From positions 1-64,000 of the forward strand of contig NZ_LFVY01000004.1 of assembly GCF_001050155.1 (NCBI RefSeq): DNA of 64,000 nt, given 5' to 3'. How positions within the stretch are numbered: the stretch's first letter is position 1; each line of letters opens with the position of its first letter. The notes under the pieces are model-generated. The model had not been told where the DNA came from. It did not search any database and saw nothing but the letters and a program-made list of their open reading frames with translations. Source of the stretch: Nitratireductor soli (GTDB lineage Bacteria > Pseudomonadota > Alphaproteobacteria > Rhizobiales > Rhizobiaceae). The position numbers and the translations under genes are program-made. Shown piece after piece: positions 52,081 to 61,414 of the stretch.

Positions 52081-53085
52081 ATGACCGTAAAATTCGCTCT
52101 TCTCGGCGCCGGCCGCATCGGCAGGGTCCACGCCAAGGCAGTCGCCGGCGATGCCGATGCCCGGCTCGTCGCCGTCGCCGACGCCGTCCCCGAGGCGGCG
52201 CAGGCCATCGCCGACGCCTATAGCTGCACGGTGCGGACCATCGCCGAGATCGAGGCGGCGGCGGACATCGATGCGGTGGTCGTCTGCACGCCGACAAACA
52301 CGCATGCCGATTTGATCGAGCGGTTCGCGCATGCCGGCAAGGCCGTCTTCTGTGAGAAGCCAATCGATCTCGACCTTGCCCGGGTCAAGGGCTGTCTCGA
52401 CGTGGTGGAGAAGGCCGGCGCTGTGCTGATGGTCGGCTTCAACCGCCGCTTCGATCCGCATTTCGCCGCGGTGCGCGCGGCCATCGACGAGGGGCGGATC
52501 GGCCCGGTCGAGATGGTGCAGATTACCTCGCGCGATCCCGGCCCGCCGCCGATCAGCTACATCAAAACCTCTGGCGGCATTTTTCGCGATATGACGATCC
52601 ACGATTTCGACATGGCGCGTTTTCTCCTCGGCGAGGAACCGGACACGGTCTTTGCGACGGCCTCGGTGCTGGTCGATCCGGCAATCGGTGCGGCGGGCGA
52701 CCACGACAGCGTGTCGGTGGTTTTGACGACGGCATCGGGCAAACAATGCAGCATCTCCAATTCGCGCCGCGCCACCTATGGCTACGACCAGCGCATCGAA
52801 GTTCTGGGCGCCAAGGGGGCGATTTCCGCCGAGAACCAAAGGCCGGTATCCATAGAGATCGCCAATGCCGAGGGCTTCACCCGCCCGCCGCTCCATGATT
52901 TCTTCATGACGCGTTACACCCAAGCCTATGCCGCCGAGATAGCCGCTTTCGTCGCGGCGGTGTCGGCGGGTGCGCCGGCCTCACCTTCCGGGGCCGACGG
53001 CCTCAAGGCGCTGGCGCTCGCCGATGCTGCGTTGCGTTCTGTGAAGGAGGCGCGCGCGGTGGAGATTTCCGAGGTTCTGGGGTAA
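52081..53085 (+). CDS. iolG: Inositol 2-dehydrogenase (Gfo/Idh/MocA family)
   Basis: A 334-residue NAD-dependent dehydrogenase. Rossmann motif LLGAGRIGRVHAKAV, the CEKPID catalytic segment with Lys, and GGIFRDMTIHDFDMARFLLGE with the IolG-type Asp and His dyad. It oxidises myo-inositol to 2-keto-myo-inositol, the first step of the pathway continued by iolE. It follows the SDR gene by 48 nt on the same strand and converges with the MocA-like gene. Confidence 0.92.
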   Translation: MTVKFALLGAGRIGRVHAKAVAGDADARLVAVADAVPEAAQAIADAYSCTVRTIAEIEAAADIDAVVVCTPTNTHADLIERFAHAGKAVFCEKPIDLDLARVKGCLDVVEKAGAVLMVGFNRRFDPHFAAVRAAIDEGRIGPVEMVQITSRDPGPPPISYIKTSGGIFRDMTIHDFDMARFLLGEEPDTVFATASVLVDPAIGAAGDHDSVSVVLTTASGKQCSISNSRRATYGYDQRIEVLGAKGAISAENQRPVSIEIANAEGFTRPPLHDFFMTRYTQAYAAEIAAFVAAVSAGAPASPSGADGLKALALADAALRSVKEARAVEISEVLG

Positions 53086-53263
53086 GGCGACGCTGCGAGG
53101 GGGAAGCTGGTGCGCTTGTCCGATCCCGCGCGGCGGTTTGCCGGGTGATGTCAAACAACGCTACCAGGCGGGAGCCGGGAAGAGGGGCGGGAGGCCGCCG
53201 CCGCCAAGGACCGTGGAGAGCGGGGCATGGATTTGTCCCCGCCGATCAGTCTGCCGGTACCAT

Positions 53264-54382
53264 CTACACGGTCACCCGCCGGCCGTCGCGCGCCGAGGCG
53301 GCAATGGCGTGGATGACCTTCTCGAACTCCAGCGCCTCGGCGAAGTCCGGGCCGGCCTTCTCGCCGCCGGCCACGTGGCGCAGGAAGGCGCCGGCTTCCA
53401 GGACCTTCAGATCGTTGAAGCCGAGCTGATGTCCGGGCGCCGGGCAGAAGGCGGCGTAGGGCGGGTGCGCCGGGCCGGTGAGGATGGTCTTGAAGCCCTG
53501 CTCGCCGGCTGGCCCCTCGTTGCGGTAGAGCTGCAGCTCGTTCATGCGCTCCTGCTCGAAGGCGATCATCCCTGCGGTGCCGTGGACCTCGAAGTCGAGC
53601 CTGTTCTTGCGCCCCCAGGCCGAACGCGAGGTGCATAACACACCCTGCGCGCCGCTCCGGAAGCGCACCAATGCCGAGGCGACGTCCTCGTTCTCAACCC
53701 TGCCGTGCCCCGCGCCCTCCGGTAGCGGCCGCGTTTCGTGGATCGTTTGCATGTCGGCGATCAGGCTATCGACCGGCCCCATCAGGCGATGGGCCATGGA
53801 GACCAGGTGGCAGCCGAGATCGCCGAGTGCGCCGAGCCCTGCCTCCTCGATGCGCGCCCGCCAGGTCCAGGCGAGGTTGGGGTCTGCCTGGTAATCCTCG
53901 TCGACCACACCGCGGAAATGCACCGGCCGGCCGATGGCGCCTTCGGCGACGAGCTTTTGCGCATGGATGAAGGTTGGGTTCTTGACGTAGTTGTAGCCGA
54001 CCATGGTCCTGACGTCGGCGCCGGCCGCCGCCTCGGCCATCGCGCGGGCTTCCTCCAGCGTCAGGCCCATCGGCTTTTCGCAATAGACATGTTTGCCGGC
54101 TTCGATTGCCGCCAGCGCCATTTCGCAATGCATGCGGTTGGGCGTGGTGATCGAGACAATCTCCACCGCCGGATCGGCGACGAGCGCCCGCCAATCGTCG
54201 GTGGCGCGGGCGAAGCCGAACTGACCGGCCATCTGCCGGGCGCGCTCGGCCGGCGTGTCGCAAAGGAGCTCCAGCCGTGCCGTGGGCACATCGCCGAGAA
54301 CCGCCTGCGCGGCGCGGAAGGCCAGCGCATGCGCCTTGCCCATGAAACCGGTGCCGATCAGGCCGATGCCGATGTGACGCAT
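53264..54382 (-). CDS. Gfo/Idh/MocA-family oxidoreductase (MocA-like)
   Basis: A 372-residue dehydrogenase with Rossmann motif LIGTGFMGKAHALAF, catalytic CEKPMG, and GALGDLGCHLVSMAHRLMG. It belongs to the longer branch that includes scyllo-inositol and rhizopine MocA dehydrogenases. The frame is open to 54472, but ATG 54382 follows GGAGGAG and gives the correct N-terminus. It is read leftward, divergent from rpiR, with an IolR-like palindrome between them. Confidence 0.87.
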   Translation of the reverse strand: MRHIGIGLIGTGFMGKAHALAFRAAQAVLGDVPTARLELLCDTPAERARQMAGQFGFARATDDWRALVADPAVEIVSITTPNRMHCEMALAAIEAGKHVYCEKPMGLTLEEARAMAEAAAGADVRTMVGYNYVKNPTFIHAQKLVAEGAIGRPVHFRGVVDEDYQADPNLAWTWRARIEEAGLGALGDLGCHLVSMAHRLMGPVDSLIADMQTIHETRPLPEGAGHGRVENEDVASALVRFRSGAQGVLCTSRSAWGRKNRLDFEVHGTAGMIAFEQERMNELQLYRNEGPAGEQGFKTILTGPAHPPYAAFCPAPGHQLGFNDLKVLEAGAFLRHVAGGEKAGPDFAEALEFEKVIHAIAASARDGRRVTV

Positions 54383-54502
54383 GGAAATTCTCCTCCACCG
54401 CATCGGCCCAAGAATCGAAATCGATTTTTGCAAAGCACGATGCGTCGTTAAAGATGCTACAGCGTCCTTCATGCGTGCCGACGGGACGCACGGCGCTGCA
54501 AT

Positions 54503-54516
54503 GGAATTTTTATTCC
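54503..54516 (+). promoter_or_regulatory. IolR-like operator GGAA-N6-TTCC between the MocA-like gene and rpiR
   Basis: GGAATTTTTATTCC, extended to TGGAATTTTTATTCCA. It matches the GGAA-N6-TTCC pattern that I recall for RpiR-type IolR of Sinorhizobium. It lies 54 nt upstream of the rpiR start and 121 nt from the MocA-like start. Confidence 0.6.
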
Positions 54517-54569
54517 AATTGCGTTAGGATCGGGGCGGGTGTTTTGTCAAGCGAAAGAGGGGGCAGTGC

Positions 54570-55388
54570 ATGGCAGGCGTTTCCACTCCGGCATCGATCG
54601 AGGAACTGCTCGACCGGATGCTGGACATTTCCGGCGGTCTACCGAAAAGGCTGAAACAGTGCGCCGACTATGTGGCGGCCAATCCAGACCGCATCGCCGT
54701 GTCGACGGTGGCCGAGATGGCGGAGGGGGCGGGGGTCAAGCCGTCGGCCTTCATGCGCTTCTGCCAGGTGCTCGGCTTTTCCGGTTTCTCGCAGATGCAG
54801 CGCCTGTTCCGCGAGACCTATGCGCAGAACTGGCCGGACTACGCGACGCGGCTGGAAAAGCTGCGCGAGAGCGGCGCGGGCAGCCCCTCGGCACTGCTCG
54901 CCGAATTTATCGAGGCGGGCCGGCTGTCTCTGGAGAACCTGGCCAAGACGATCGATCCGCGCACGCTCGACGCCGCCATCAAGACGCTGTCGGACGCCCA
55001 TATGGTGCACATCATCGGCCTGCGCCGGGCCTTCTCGGTGGCCGCCTATTTCGCTTATGCGTTCGAGAAGATGAACGTGCCGACCATGCTGCACGACACG
55101 GTGGGCGGACTGGACAGCCGCCATGCCATCAGGCCGGGCGACGCGGTGATCGCCATCACCTTTGCCCCCTACACGCGCGAGACGATCGAACTGGCCGAGG
55201 CGGCGCGCGCGGGGGGCGCCGAGGTGGTGGCCATCACCGATGCCATCGCCAGCCCGCTGCGACCGATCACGCCGCTGCTTCTGACCGTTTCCGAGGCCGA
55301 TTTCGGCGATTTCCGCTCACTGTCGGCAACCCTGTCGCTGGCCGTCGCATTGGTCGTGGCGGTGGGGGCCAGGGCGCGGGCGAAATAG
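54570..55388 (+). CDS. iolR: RpiR/MurR-family regulator with SIS domain (IolR)
   Basis: A 272-residue repressor. N-terminal RpiR helix-turn-helix (residues 10-85, with VSTVAEMAEGAGVKPSAFMRFCQVLGFSGF in pieces) and a C-terminal SIS phosphosugar-binding domain (AHMVHIIGLRRAFSVAAYFAYAF, RPGDAVIAITFAPYTRETIELAE). RBS GAGGGGG precedes the ATG. It lies directly upstream of iolC and between two IolR-like palindromes, as expected for the inositol repressor, whose inducer is a phosphorylated pathway intermediate. Confidence 0.9.
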   Translation: MAGVSTPASIEELLDRMLDISGGLPKRLKQCADYVAANPDRIAVSTVAEMAEGAGVKPSAFMRFCQVLGFSGFSQMQRLFRETYAQNWPDYATRLEKLRESGAGSPSALLAEFIEAGRLSLENLAKTIDPRTLDAAIKTLSDAHMVHIIGLRRAFSVAAYFAYAFEKMNVPTMLHDTVGGLDSRHAIRPGDAVIAITFAPYTRETIELAEAARAGGAEVVAITDAIASPLRPITPLLLTVSEADFGDFRSLSATLSLAVALVVAVGARARAK

Positions 55389-55414
55389 AATTTCATGATT
55401 GATTTTATCTTTGA

Positions 55415-55434
55415 AATAGAACATATCTTCTATT
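55415..55434 (+). promoter_or_regulatory. IolR-like operator upstream of iolC
   Basis: AATAGAACATATCTTCTATT: perfect 7-bp arms with a 6-nt centre, the same half-site spacing as GGAA-N6-TTCC with A-T at the outer position. It lies 84 nt upstream of iolC and 26 nt after the rpiR stop. Confidence 0.55.
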
Positions 55435-55518
55435 ATTGCCGGTGAGGCGGACCGATCCCGCCAGTCCGTTGCCCACCGCCCTCCATCGAATCCGGCGGAA
55501 CCCGCGGAGGAGACAGCG

Positions 55519-57435
55519 ATGAAGCCTCTCGACCTGATCACCATCGGCCGCTCCTCGGTCGATCTCTACGGCGCGCAGGTGGGCGGACGGCTCGAGGACA
55601 TGGGTTCCTTCAACAAGTATATCGGCGGCTCGCCGACCAACATCGCCGCCGGCACGGCGAGGCTGGGGCTGAAGTCGGCGCTCATCACCCGTGTCGGCGA
55701 CGAGCCGATGGGCCGTTTCATCCGCGAGGAGCTCGAGCGCGAGGGCGTCGATACGCGCGGCGTCGTCACCGACCCGGAGCGGCTGACGGCGCTGGTCCTG
55801 CTCGGCATCCGCGACCAGGACCGGTTTCCGCTGATCTTCTACCGCGAGAATTGCGCCGACATGGCGCTGGACGAGGGCGACATCGACGCCGATTTCATCG
55901 CCGAGGCGCGCTGCGTCTGCGCGACGGGCACGCATCTGTCGCATCCGCGCACGGAGGCCGCGGTGCTGAAGGCGCTGAGGCTGGCGCGCGGCAACGGCGC
56001 GCTGACGGCGCTCGACATCGACTACCGGCCAAACCTGTGGGGGCTGGCCGGCCACGATGCCGGCGACAGCCGCTTCATCGAATCCGGCCGGGTGACGGCC
56101 AAGCTGCAGGCGAGCCTGGAACTGTTCGACCTGATCGTCGGCACGGAAGAGGAGTTCCACATCGCCGGCGGCTCGACGAACACGATGGAAGCGCTCGCCG
56201 CCGTGCGGGCGCTGAGCGACGCGGTGCTGGTCTGCAAGCGCGGGCCGATGGGCGCTGCGGCCTTTGCCGGCGCCATCCCCGATACGCTCGACGCGGGCGA
56301 GGCGGGCGAGGGGTTCCCGATCGAGGTGTTCAACGTACTCGGCGCCGGCGACGGCTTCATGTCGGGACTGCTGAAGGGCTGGCTTTCCGGAGAGGACTGG
56401 CCGACGGCGCTGAAATACGCCAATGCCTGCGGCGCCTTCGCCGTTTCGCGGCACGGCTGCGCGCCGGCTTACCCCTCCTGGGAGGAACTGCAATACTTCT
56501 TCCGCACCGGCATCCGCACGCCGGCGCTGCGCAAGGATGCGGCGCTGGAGCAGGTGCATTGGGCGACGACAAGGCACGGCGACTGGCCGCAGATGCGCGT
56601 CTTCGCCTTCGATCACCGCATGCAGCTCGAGGCCATGGCCGACGCGGCGGGCGCGCCGCATGAGCGCATCGGCGCCTTCAAGGCGCTGTGCCTGGAGGCG
56701 GCAAAGCAGGTCGCCGACGGGCGCCCCGGCTACGGCATATTGTGCGATGGGCGGCTGGGGCGCGAGGCGCTCTACCGCGCCTCCGGCTCGGGCCTCTGGA
56801 TCGGCCGGCCGGTCGAGTGGCCGGGCTCGCGTCCGCTTGTGCTGGAGCCGGAGATCGGCCCGGATTTCGGCGGGCTTGGCGAATGGCCGCTGGAGAACGT
56901 CGTCAAGGTGCTGTGTTTCTATCACCCGGACGACGACGACGAAACGAAGGCGCGCCAGGAGGACGTGGTCAAGCGGCTGTTTGCCGCCAGCCGGCGCAAC
57001 CGGCTGGAGATGCTGCTCGAGATCATTCCCTCGAAGGTCGCCCCGTGCGACGAGCGGACGGCGGCGCGGGTGATCGAGCGGTTCTACGAAATCGGCGTCT
57101 ATCCGGATTGGTGGAAGCTGGAGCCGATGACGGCGCGCGCCGCCTGGCAGAATGCCTGCGAGGCGATCACGCGCAACGACCCGCATGTGCGCGGCATCGT
57201 GGTGCTGGGGCTCGATGCGCCGGCTAAAGAATTGGCGAAGAGTTTCGCGGTTGCGGCGGGCTTCGATCTGGTCAAGGGTTTCGCCGTCGGACGCACGATC
57301 TTCGCCGAAGCGGCGAGACAGTGGCTGCGCGGAGAGATGGACGACCGGGCGGCGGTCGCCGACATGGCGGAGCGTTATGCACGGCTGTGCGCAGTATGGG
57401 ACCGGGCGCGGGCGCGGGAAGGGAAGGCGGCATGA
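55519..57435 (+). CDS. iolC: 5-dehydro-2-deoxygluconokinase fused to DUF2090 (IolC)
   Basis: A 638-residue bifunctional protein. Residues 1-325 are a PfkB-type kinase (ITIGRSSVDLYGAQVGG, GGSPTNIAAGTARLG, catalytic VLGAGDGFMSGLLKG). Residues 340-638 are a DUF2090 TIM barrel (VFAFDHRMQLEAMADAAG), related to the aldolase that splits the kinase product; this fusion is standard in proteobacterial IolC. RBS GGAGGAG precedes the ATG. The stop overlaps iolD by 4 nt. An IolR-like palindrome lies upstream. Confidence 0.94.
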   Translation: MKPLDLITIGRSSVDLYGAQVGGRLEDMGSFNKYIGGSPTNIAAGTARLGLKSALITRVGDEPMGRFIREELEREGVDTRGVVTDPERLTALVLLGIRDQDRFPLIFYRENCADMALDEGDIDADFIAEARCVCATGTHLSHPRTEAAVLKALRLARGNGALTALDIDYRPNLWGLAGHDAGDSRFIESGRVTAKLQASLELFDLIVGTEEEFHIAGGSTNTMEALAAVRALSDAVLVCKRGPMGAAAFAGAIPDTLDAGEAGEGFPIEVFNVLGAGDGFMSGLLKGWLSGEDWPTALKYANACGAFAVSRHGCAPAYPSWEELQYFFRTGIRTPALRKDAALEQVHWATTRHGDWPQMRVFAFDHRMQLEAMADAAGAPHERIGAFKALCLEAAKQVADGRPGYGILCDGRLGREALYRASGSGLWIGRPVEWPGSRPLVLEPEIGPDFGGLGEWPLENVVKVLCFYHPDDDDETKARQEDVVKRLFAASRRNRLEMLLEIIPSKVAPCDERTAARVIERFYEIGVYPDWWKLEPMTARAAWQNACEAITRNDPHVRGIVVLGLDAPAKELAKSFAVAAGFDLVKGFAVGRTIFAEAARQWLRGEMDDRAAVADMAERYARLCAVWDRARAREGKAA

Positions 57436-59258
57436 AGACCATCAGACTGACGGCAGCACAAGCGGCGATCCGCTACATCGCCGCGCAGAAGAACGAGGAC
57501 GGGCTCCCCTTCATCGCCGGCGTCTGGGCGATCTTCGGCCACGGCAACGTGGCCGGCATCGGCGAGGCGCTTCACGCCGAGCGTGCGACGATCGCGACCT
57601 ATCGCGGCCATAACGAGCAATCGATGGCGCATGCGGCGATCGCCTATGCCAAGCAGCTCGGCCGCCGTCGCGCCATGGCGGTGACCTCGTCCATCGGCCC
57701 CGGCGCGACCAACATGGTGACGGCGGCCGCACTCGCCCATGTCAACCGCCTGCCGGTCCTGTTCATGCCGGGCGACGTGTTTGCGGGCCGCGGGCCGGAC
57801 CCGGTGCTGCAGCAGGTGGAGGACTTTGCCGACGGCACCGTCAGCGCCAATGACTGCTTCCGCCCCGTATCGCGCTATTTCGACCGCATCACGCGGCCCG
57901 AGCAGCTTCTGACCGCTCTGCCGCGCGCCTTCCGCGTGATGACCGACCCGGCCGATTGCGGCCCCGTGACGCTGGCCTTCTGCCAGGATGTACAGGCGCA
58001 GGCCCATGACTGGCCGGAGGACTTCTTTGCCGAGAAAATCTGGCGCCGGCGCCGGCCTCGGCCCGACGAGGCGGAACTGGCGGCGGTGATAGAGGCGATC
58101 CGCGCCGCAAGCCGCCCGGTGATCGTCGCCGGCGGCGGCGTGCATTACGCCGGCGCCTCAGAGGCGCTGAAGGATTTCGTCGAGAAGCACGCGATCCCCG
58201 TCGTCGAGACGCAGGCCGGCAAATCGGCGCTGCCCTGGGACCACGCGCTCAATCTCGGCCCGGTCGGCGTGACCGGCGCGTCGAGTGCCAACGCGGTGTG
58301 CGCCGAGGCAGACCTGGTCTTCGGCGTCGGCACCCGCTTCCAGGATTTCACCACCGGCTCCTGGGCGCTGTTCCGCAACAAGGCGCGCCGGCTCCTGTCG
58401 CTGAATGTGCAGCCCTATGACGGTTACAAGCATGGCGCGCTGCCGCTGGTGGCCGACGCGGTGGTCGGCCTGGAGCTTTTGTCGCATGGCCTTGGCAACT
58501 GGCGGGCCGAGGGCGCCGACGCCAGGCTGAAGGCGGATTGGTTCGAGGCGGCAGGTGCCGTCACCGCGCCACCTTCGGCCGACGACAACGCGCTGCCGAC
58601 CGACATGCAGGTGATCGGCGCCGTACAGCGTGCGGCGCGGGCCGACACGGTGGTGATGTGCGCCGCCGGCACCATGCCGGGCGAATTGCACAAACTGTGG
58701 AAGGCCGGCCGGCCGATGAGCTATCACATGGAATACGGCTATTCCTGCATGGGCTACGAGATCGCCGGCGGGCTGGGCATCAAGATGGCCGAGCCCGACC
58801 GCGACGTGGTGGTGATGGTCGGCGATGGCTCCTACATGATGATGAATTCGGAGCTTGCGACGGCGGCGATGATGGGGGTGAGGATGACGATCGTCGTCAC
58901 CGACAATCGCGGCTATGGCTGCATCAACCGGCTGCAGATGGCGACCGGCGGGGCGGAGTTCAACAATCTGCTCGACCACGCGCAACACGTGAATCCATCG
59001 CGCATCGATTTCGTCGCGCACGCGGCCTCGATGGGCGCCCAGGCATGCAAGGCGGGCTCCATCGCCGAACTGGAACAGGCGCTGGTCGCGGCGCGCCAGG
59101 CCACCGGCCCGTTTGTCGTCGTCATCGACACCGATCCCTATCCGACGACCGGGGCGGGCGGCGCCTGGTGGGACGTCGCCGTGCCGGAAGTGTCGGAGCG
59201 CGCCGAAGTGAAGGCCGCGCGGCGGAAATACGAAGCCGCGTTGAAGGAAAGACACTGA
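57432..59258 (+). CDS. iolD: 3D-(3,5/4)-trihydroxycyclohexane-1,2-dione hydrolase
   Basis: A 608-residue thiamine-diphosphate enzyme that opens the inositol ring. N-terminal AVWAIFGHGNVAGIGEAL-type segment (here beginning FIAGVWAIFGHGNVAG), AYAKQLGRRRAMAVTSSIGPGATNMVTAA, and the ThDP motif GDGSYMMMNSELATAAMMG followed by TDNRGYG. The ATG at 57432 overlaps the iolC stop. iolE starts on the base after its stop. Confidence 0.95.
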   Translation: MKTIRLTAAQAAIRYIAAQKNEDGLPFIAGVWAIFGHGNVAGIGEALHAERATIATYRGHNEQSMAHAAIAYAKQLGRRRAMAVTSSIGPGATNMVTAAALAHVNRLPVLFMPGDVFAGRGPDPVLQQVEDFADGTVSANDCFRPVSRYFDRITRPEQLLTALPRAFRVMTDPADCGPVTLAFCQDVQAQAHDWPEDFFAEKIWRRRRPRPDEAELAAVIEAIRAASRPVIVAGGGVHYAGASEALKDFVEKHAIPVVETQAGKSALPWDHALNLGPVGVTGASSANAVCAEADLVFGVGTRFQDFTTGSWALFRNKARRLLSLNVQPYDGYKHGALPLVADAVVGLELLSHGLGNWRAEGADARLKADWFEAAGAVTAPPSADDNALPTDMQVIGAVQRAARADTVVMCAAGTMPGELHKLWKAGRPMSYHMEYGYSCMGYEIAGGLGIKMAEPDRDVVVMVGDGSYMMMNSELATAAMMGVRMTIVVTDNRGYGCINRLQMATGGAEFNNLLDHAQHVNPSRIDFVAHAASMGAQACKAGSIAELEQALVAARQATGPFVVVIDTDPYPTTGAGGAWWDVAVPEVSERAEVKAARRKYEAALKERH

Positions 59259-60167
59259 ATGATCCGCTACGGCACCAATCCCATCGCCTGGTCGAACGAC
59301 GACGATCGGACCATCGGCGCGCATATCCCGCTCGAACAATGCCTCTCCGAGACGGCCGCTATCGGCTTCGACGGCATCGAGAAGGGGCATAAGATGCCCT
59401 CCGACGGGGCCACGCTGAAGGCCATGCTCGCATCCCACGGCCTCGTCTTCGTCTCGGGCTGGCATTCGCTGAACCTGCTCGTCAACGATGTCGAGACCGA
59501 GAAGCGGGCGATCCAGCCGCATCTCGACATGCTGAAGGCCAATGGCTGTGCGGTCTGCATCGTCTGCGAGACCTCCAATGCGGTGCATGGCGACGACGCC
59601 GTCGCGCTCGCCGATCGGCCGCGCCTGGCGGACGATCGCTGGCCAGAGTTCTGCGCCGGCGTGGAGGCGCTCGCCGAACATTGCGCGGCGCAGGGCATTG
59701 CGCTGGTCTATCATCACCACATGGGAACCATCGTCGAGAACCGCACCGAGATCGGTCGGCTGATGGCCGGCACCGGCCCTGCCACGCGGCTGCTGCTCGA
59801 CACGGGGCATGCCTGGTTCGGCGGCTCGGATCCGGTCGAGCTGGCGCAGGCCTACGGCGAGCGAGTGGGGCATTTCCACGCCAAGAACGTGCGCCCGGCG
59901 ATCCGCAGCGAGGTGGAGCGGGAGCGCCTGTCGTTCCTCGAAGGGGTGCGGCGCGGGGTGTTCACCGTTCCGGGCGATCCCGAAGGCGGCGTCGCATTCG
60001 AGCCCGTGCTCGCGGTGCTGGCCGGCAAGGGCTATGACGGCTGGCTGGTGATCGAGGCCGAGCAGGACCCGACGAAGGCCGATCCGGTCAGGTATCAGTC
60101 CATGGGCCTGAAGACGCTGAAGGCGGCGGCGCGGGCGGCCGGGCTCGACCGGGCCGACGCGGCATGA
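59259..60167 (+). CDS. iolE: Inosose dehydratase
   Basis: A 302-residue TIM-barrel enzyme converting 2-keto-myo-inositol to the trihydroxycyclohexanedione. Opening [19 protein letters not shown], metal-site segments [41 protein letters not shown] and [10 protein letters not shown]. It begins immediately after iolD with no spacer and overlaps the next small gene by 4 nt. Confidence 0.94.
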   Translation: MIRYGTNPIAWSNDDDRTIGAHIPLEQCLSETAAIGFDGIEKGHKMPSDGATLKAMLASHGLVFVSGWHSLNLLVNDVETEKRAIQPHLDMLKANGCAVCIVCETSNAVHGDDAVALADRPRLADDRWPEFCAGVEALAEHCAAQGIALVYHHHMGTIVENRTEIGRLMAGTGPATRLLLDTGHAWFGGSDPVELAQAYGERVGHFHAKNVRPAIRSEVERERLSFLEGVRRGVFTVPGDPEGGVAFEPVLAVLAGKGYDGWLVIEAEQDPTKADPVRYQSMGLKTLKAAARAAGLDRADAA

Positions 60168-60352
60168 CGTTCCTCGACCCCCGCCACCCGTTCTTCCGGC
60201 CGCTGTGGCGGCGCGTGGCGGTGGTCGCCGCCTGCCTCGGTTGGGGCCTGTTCGAATTCGCCTCCGGCGCGCCGTTCTGGGGCATCCTGTTCACCGCCGC
60301 TGGCGCCTATGCGGCATGGGTTCTGCTGATCGTTTTTGCGCCGGAGGAATAG
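60164..60352 (+). CDS. Small membrane protein of the DUF3329 type
   Basis: A 62-residue protein with two hydrophobic segments (about residues 17-35 and 38-58) and an N-terminal [18 protein letters not shown] motif, as in small DUF3329-like proteins common in alphaproteobacteria. Its ATG overlaps the iolE stop (ATGA). Function unknown; it may simply travel with the iol operon. Confidence 0.78.
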   Translation: MTFLDPRHPFFRPLWRRVAVVAACLGWGLFEFASGAPFWGILFTAAGAYAAWVLLIVFAPEE

Positions 60353-60369
60353 GGGTGGAGGCAGGCCCC

Positions 60370-60483
60370 CGCCCCTCATCCGCCTGCCGGCACCTTCTCC
60401 CCGTGAACGGGGAGAAGGAAGATGACCGCAACCTGGATGCCTCCCTCTCCCCGCTTGCGGGGAGAGGGTAAGGGTGAGGGGCA
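60370..60483 (+). repeat. Composite palindromic repeat element between iolE and iolB
   Basis: Two perfect 12-bp hairpins, CCTTCTCCCCGT with ACGGGGAGAAGG (60393-60418) and CCCTCTCCCCGC with GCGGGGAGAGGG (60443-60468), are framed by outer arms GCCCCTCATCC and GGGTGAGGGGC. This resembles the REP/BIME-like elements of rhizobial genomes. It breaks the iol transcript between the DUF3329 gene and iolB and could affect message stability. Confidence 0.75.
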
Positions 60484-60531
60484 GCGCTGGCGCCCGAACC
60501 GACTGAACGGAGACGAGCAAAGGAGCGAGCC

Positions 60532-61347
60532 ATGTCCCGCCTGCTGATCAAACCCGCCGGCACGGCCGGAAAGGTGCATGACATCACGCCGCAATCGGCC
60601 GGATGGAGTTATGTCGGCTTCGGCCTGTACCGGCTGCGCGCCGGCGAGACGGCAACTGAGGAGACCGGCGATCGCGAGGTGATCCTCGTGCTGGTCGAGG
60701 GCAAGGCCGAGATCTCCGGCGCGGGCGAGGATTTCGGCGAGCTGGGCGAGCGCATGAACGTGTTCCAGCGCCTGCCGCCGCACGCGGTCTACATCCCGAA
60801 CGGAATGCACTGGCAGGCAAAGGCCACCACCGGCTGCACGCTAGCCGTCTGTTCCGCACCGGGCAGGGGCGGACACGCCGCGCAGGTGATCGGCCCCATC
60901 GGCATCGGCCTGGAGGAGCGCGGCCAAGGTGCCAACACGCGCTACATCCACAACATCGCCATGGAAGGACGCGACGTGGCCGACAGCCTGCTGGTGACGG
61001 AGGTCTATACGCCGCAGGGCAACTGGTCGTCCTACCCGCCGCATCGGCACGACGAGGACGACTTTCCCGACATGACCTATCTCGAGGAGAGCTATTACCA
61101 TCGGCTCAATCCGGCGCAGGGGTTCGGCTTCCAGCGCGTCTTCACCGAGGACGGCAGCCTCGACGAAACGATGGCCGTGTCGGATCACGACGTGGTGCTG
61201 GTGCCGAAGGGGCACCACCCCTGCGGCGCGCCCTATGGCTATGAGATGTACTACCTCAACGTCATGGCCGGCCCCTTGCGCAAATGGCGCTTCAAGAACC
61301 ATCCCGACCATGACTGGATTTTCCAGCGCGATTCGAAACAGAGATAG
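60532..61347 (+). CDS. iolB: 5-deoxy-glucuronate isomerase
   Basis: A 271-residue cupin-fold enzyme turning 5-deoxyglucuronate into 2-deoxy-5-ketogluconate. Conserved segments: WSYVGFGLYRLRAGET, VLVEGKAEISGAGEDF, WSSYPPHRHDEDDFPDMTYLEES (in pieces) with the metal His residues, and PKGHHPCGAPYGYEMYYLNVMAG. RBS GGAGCGAGCC-like sequence precedes the ATG. It is the last iol gene here; iolA is not in the window. Confidence 0.94.
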   Translation: MSRLLIKPAGTAGKVHDITPQSAGWSYVGFGLYRLRAGETATEETGDREVILVLVEGKAEISGAGEDFGELGERMNVFQRLPPHAVYIPNGMHWQAKATTGCTLAVCSAPGRGGHAAQVIGPIGIGLEERGQGANTRYIHNIAMEGRDVADSLLVTEVYTPQGNWSSYPPHRHDEDDFPDMTYLEESYYHRLNPAQGFGFQRVFTEDGSLDETMAVSDHDVVLVPKGHHPCGAPYGYEMYYLNVMAGPLRKWRFKNHPDHDWIFQRDSKQR

Positions 61348-61414
61348 ACGTTCTCCTGCAACGGCTGAACCTGGGGGCATAAACTCAGGTGATCCCACCC
61401 GACTGTAAAATGCC

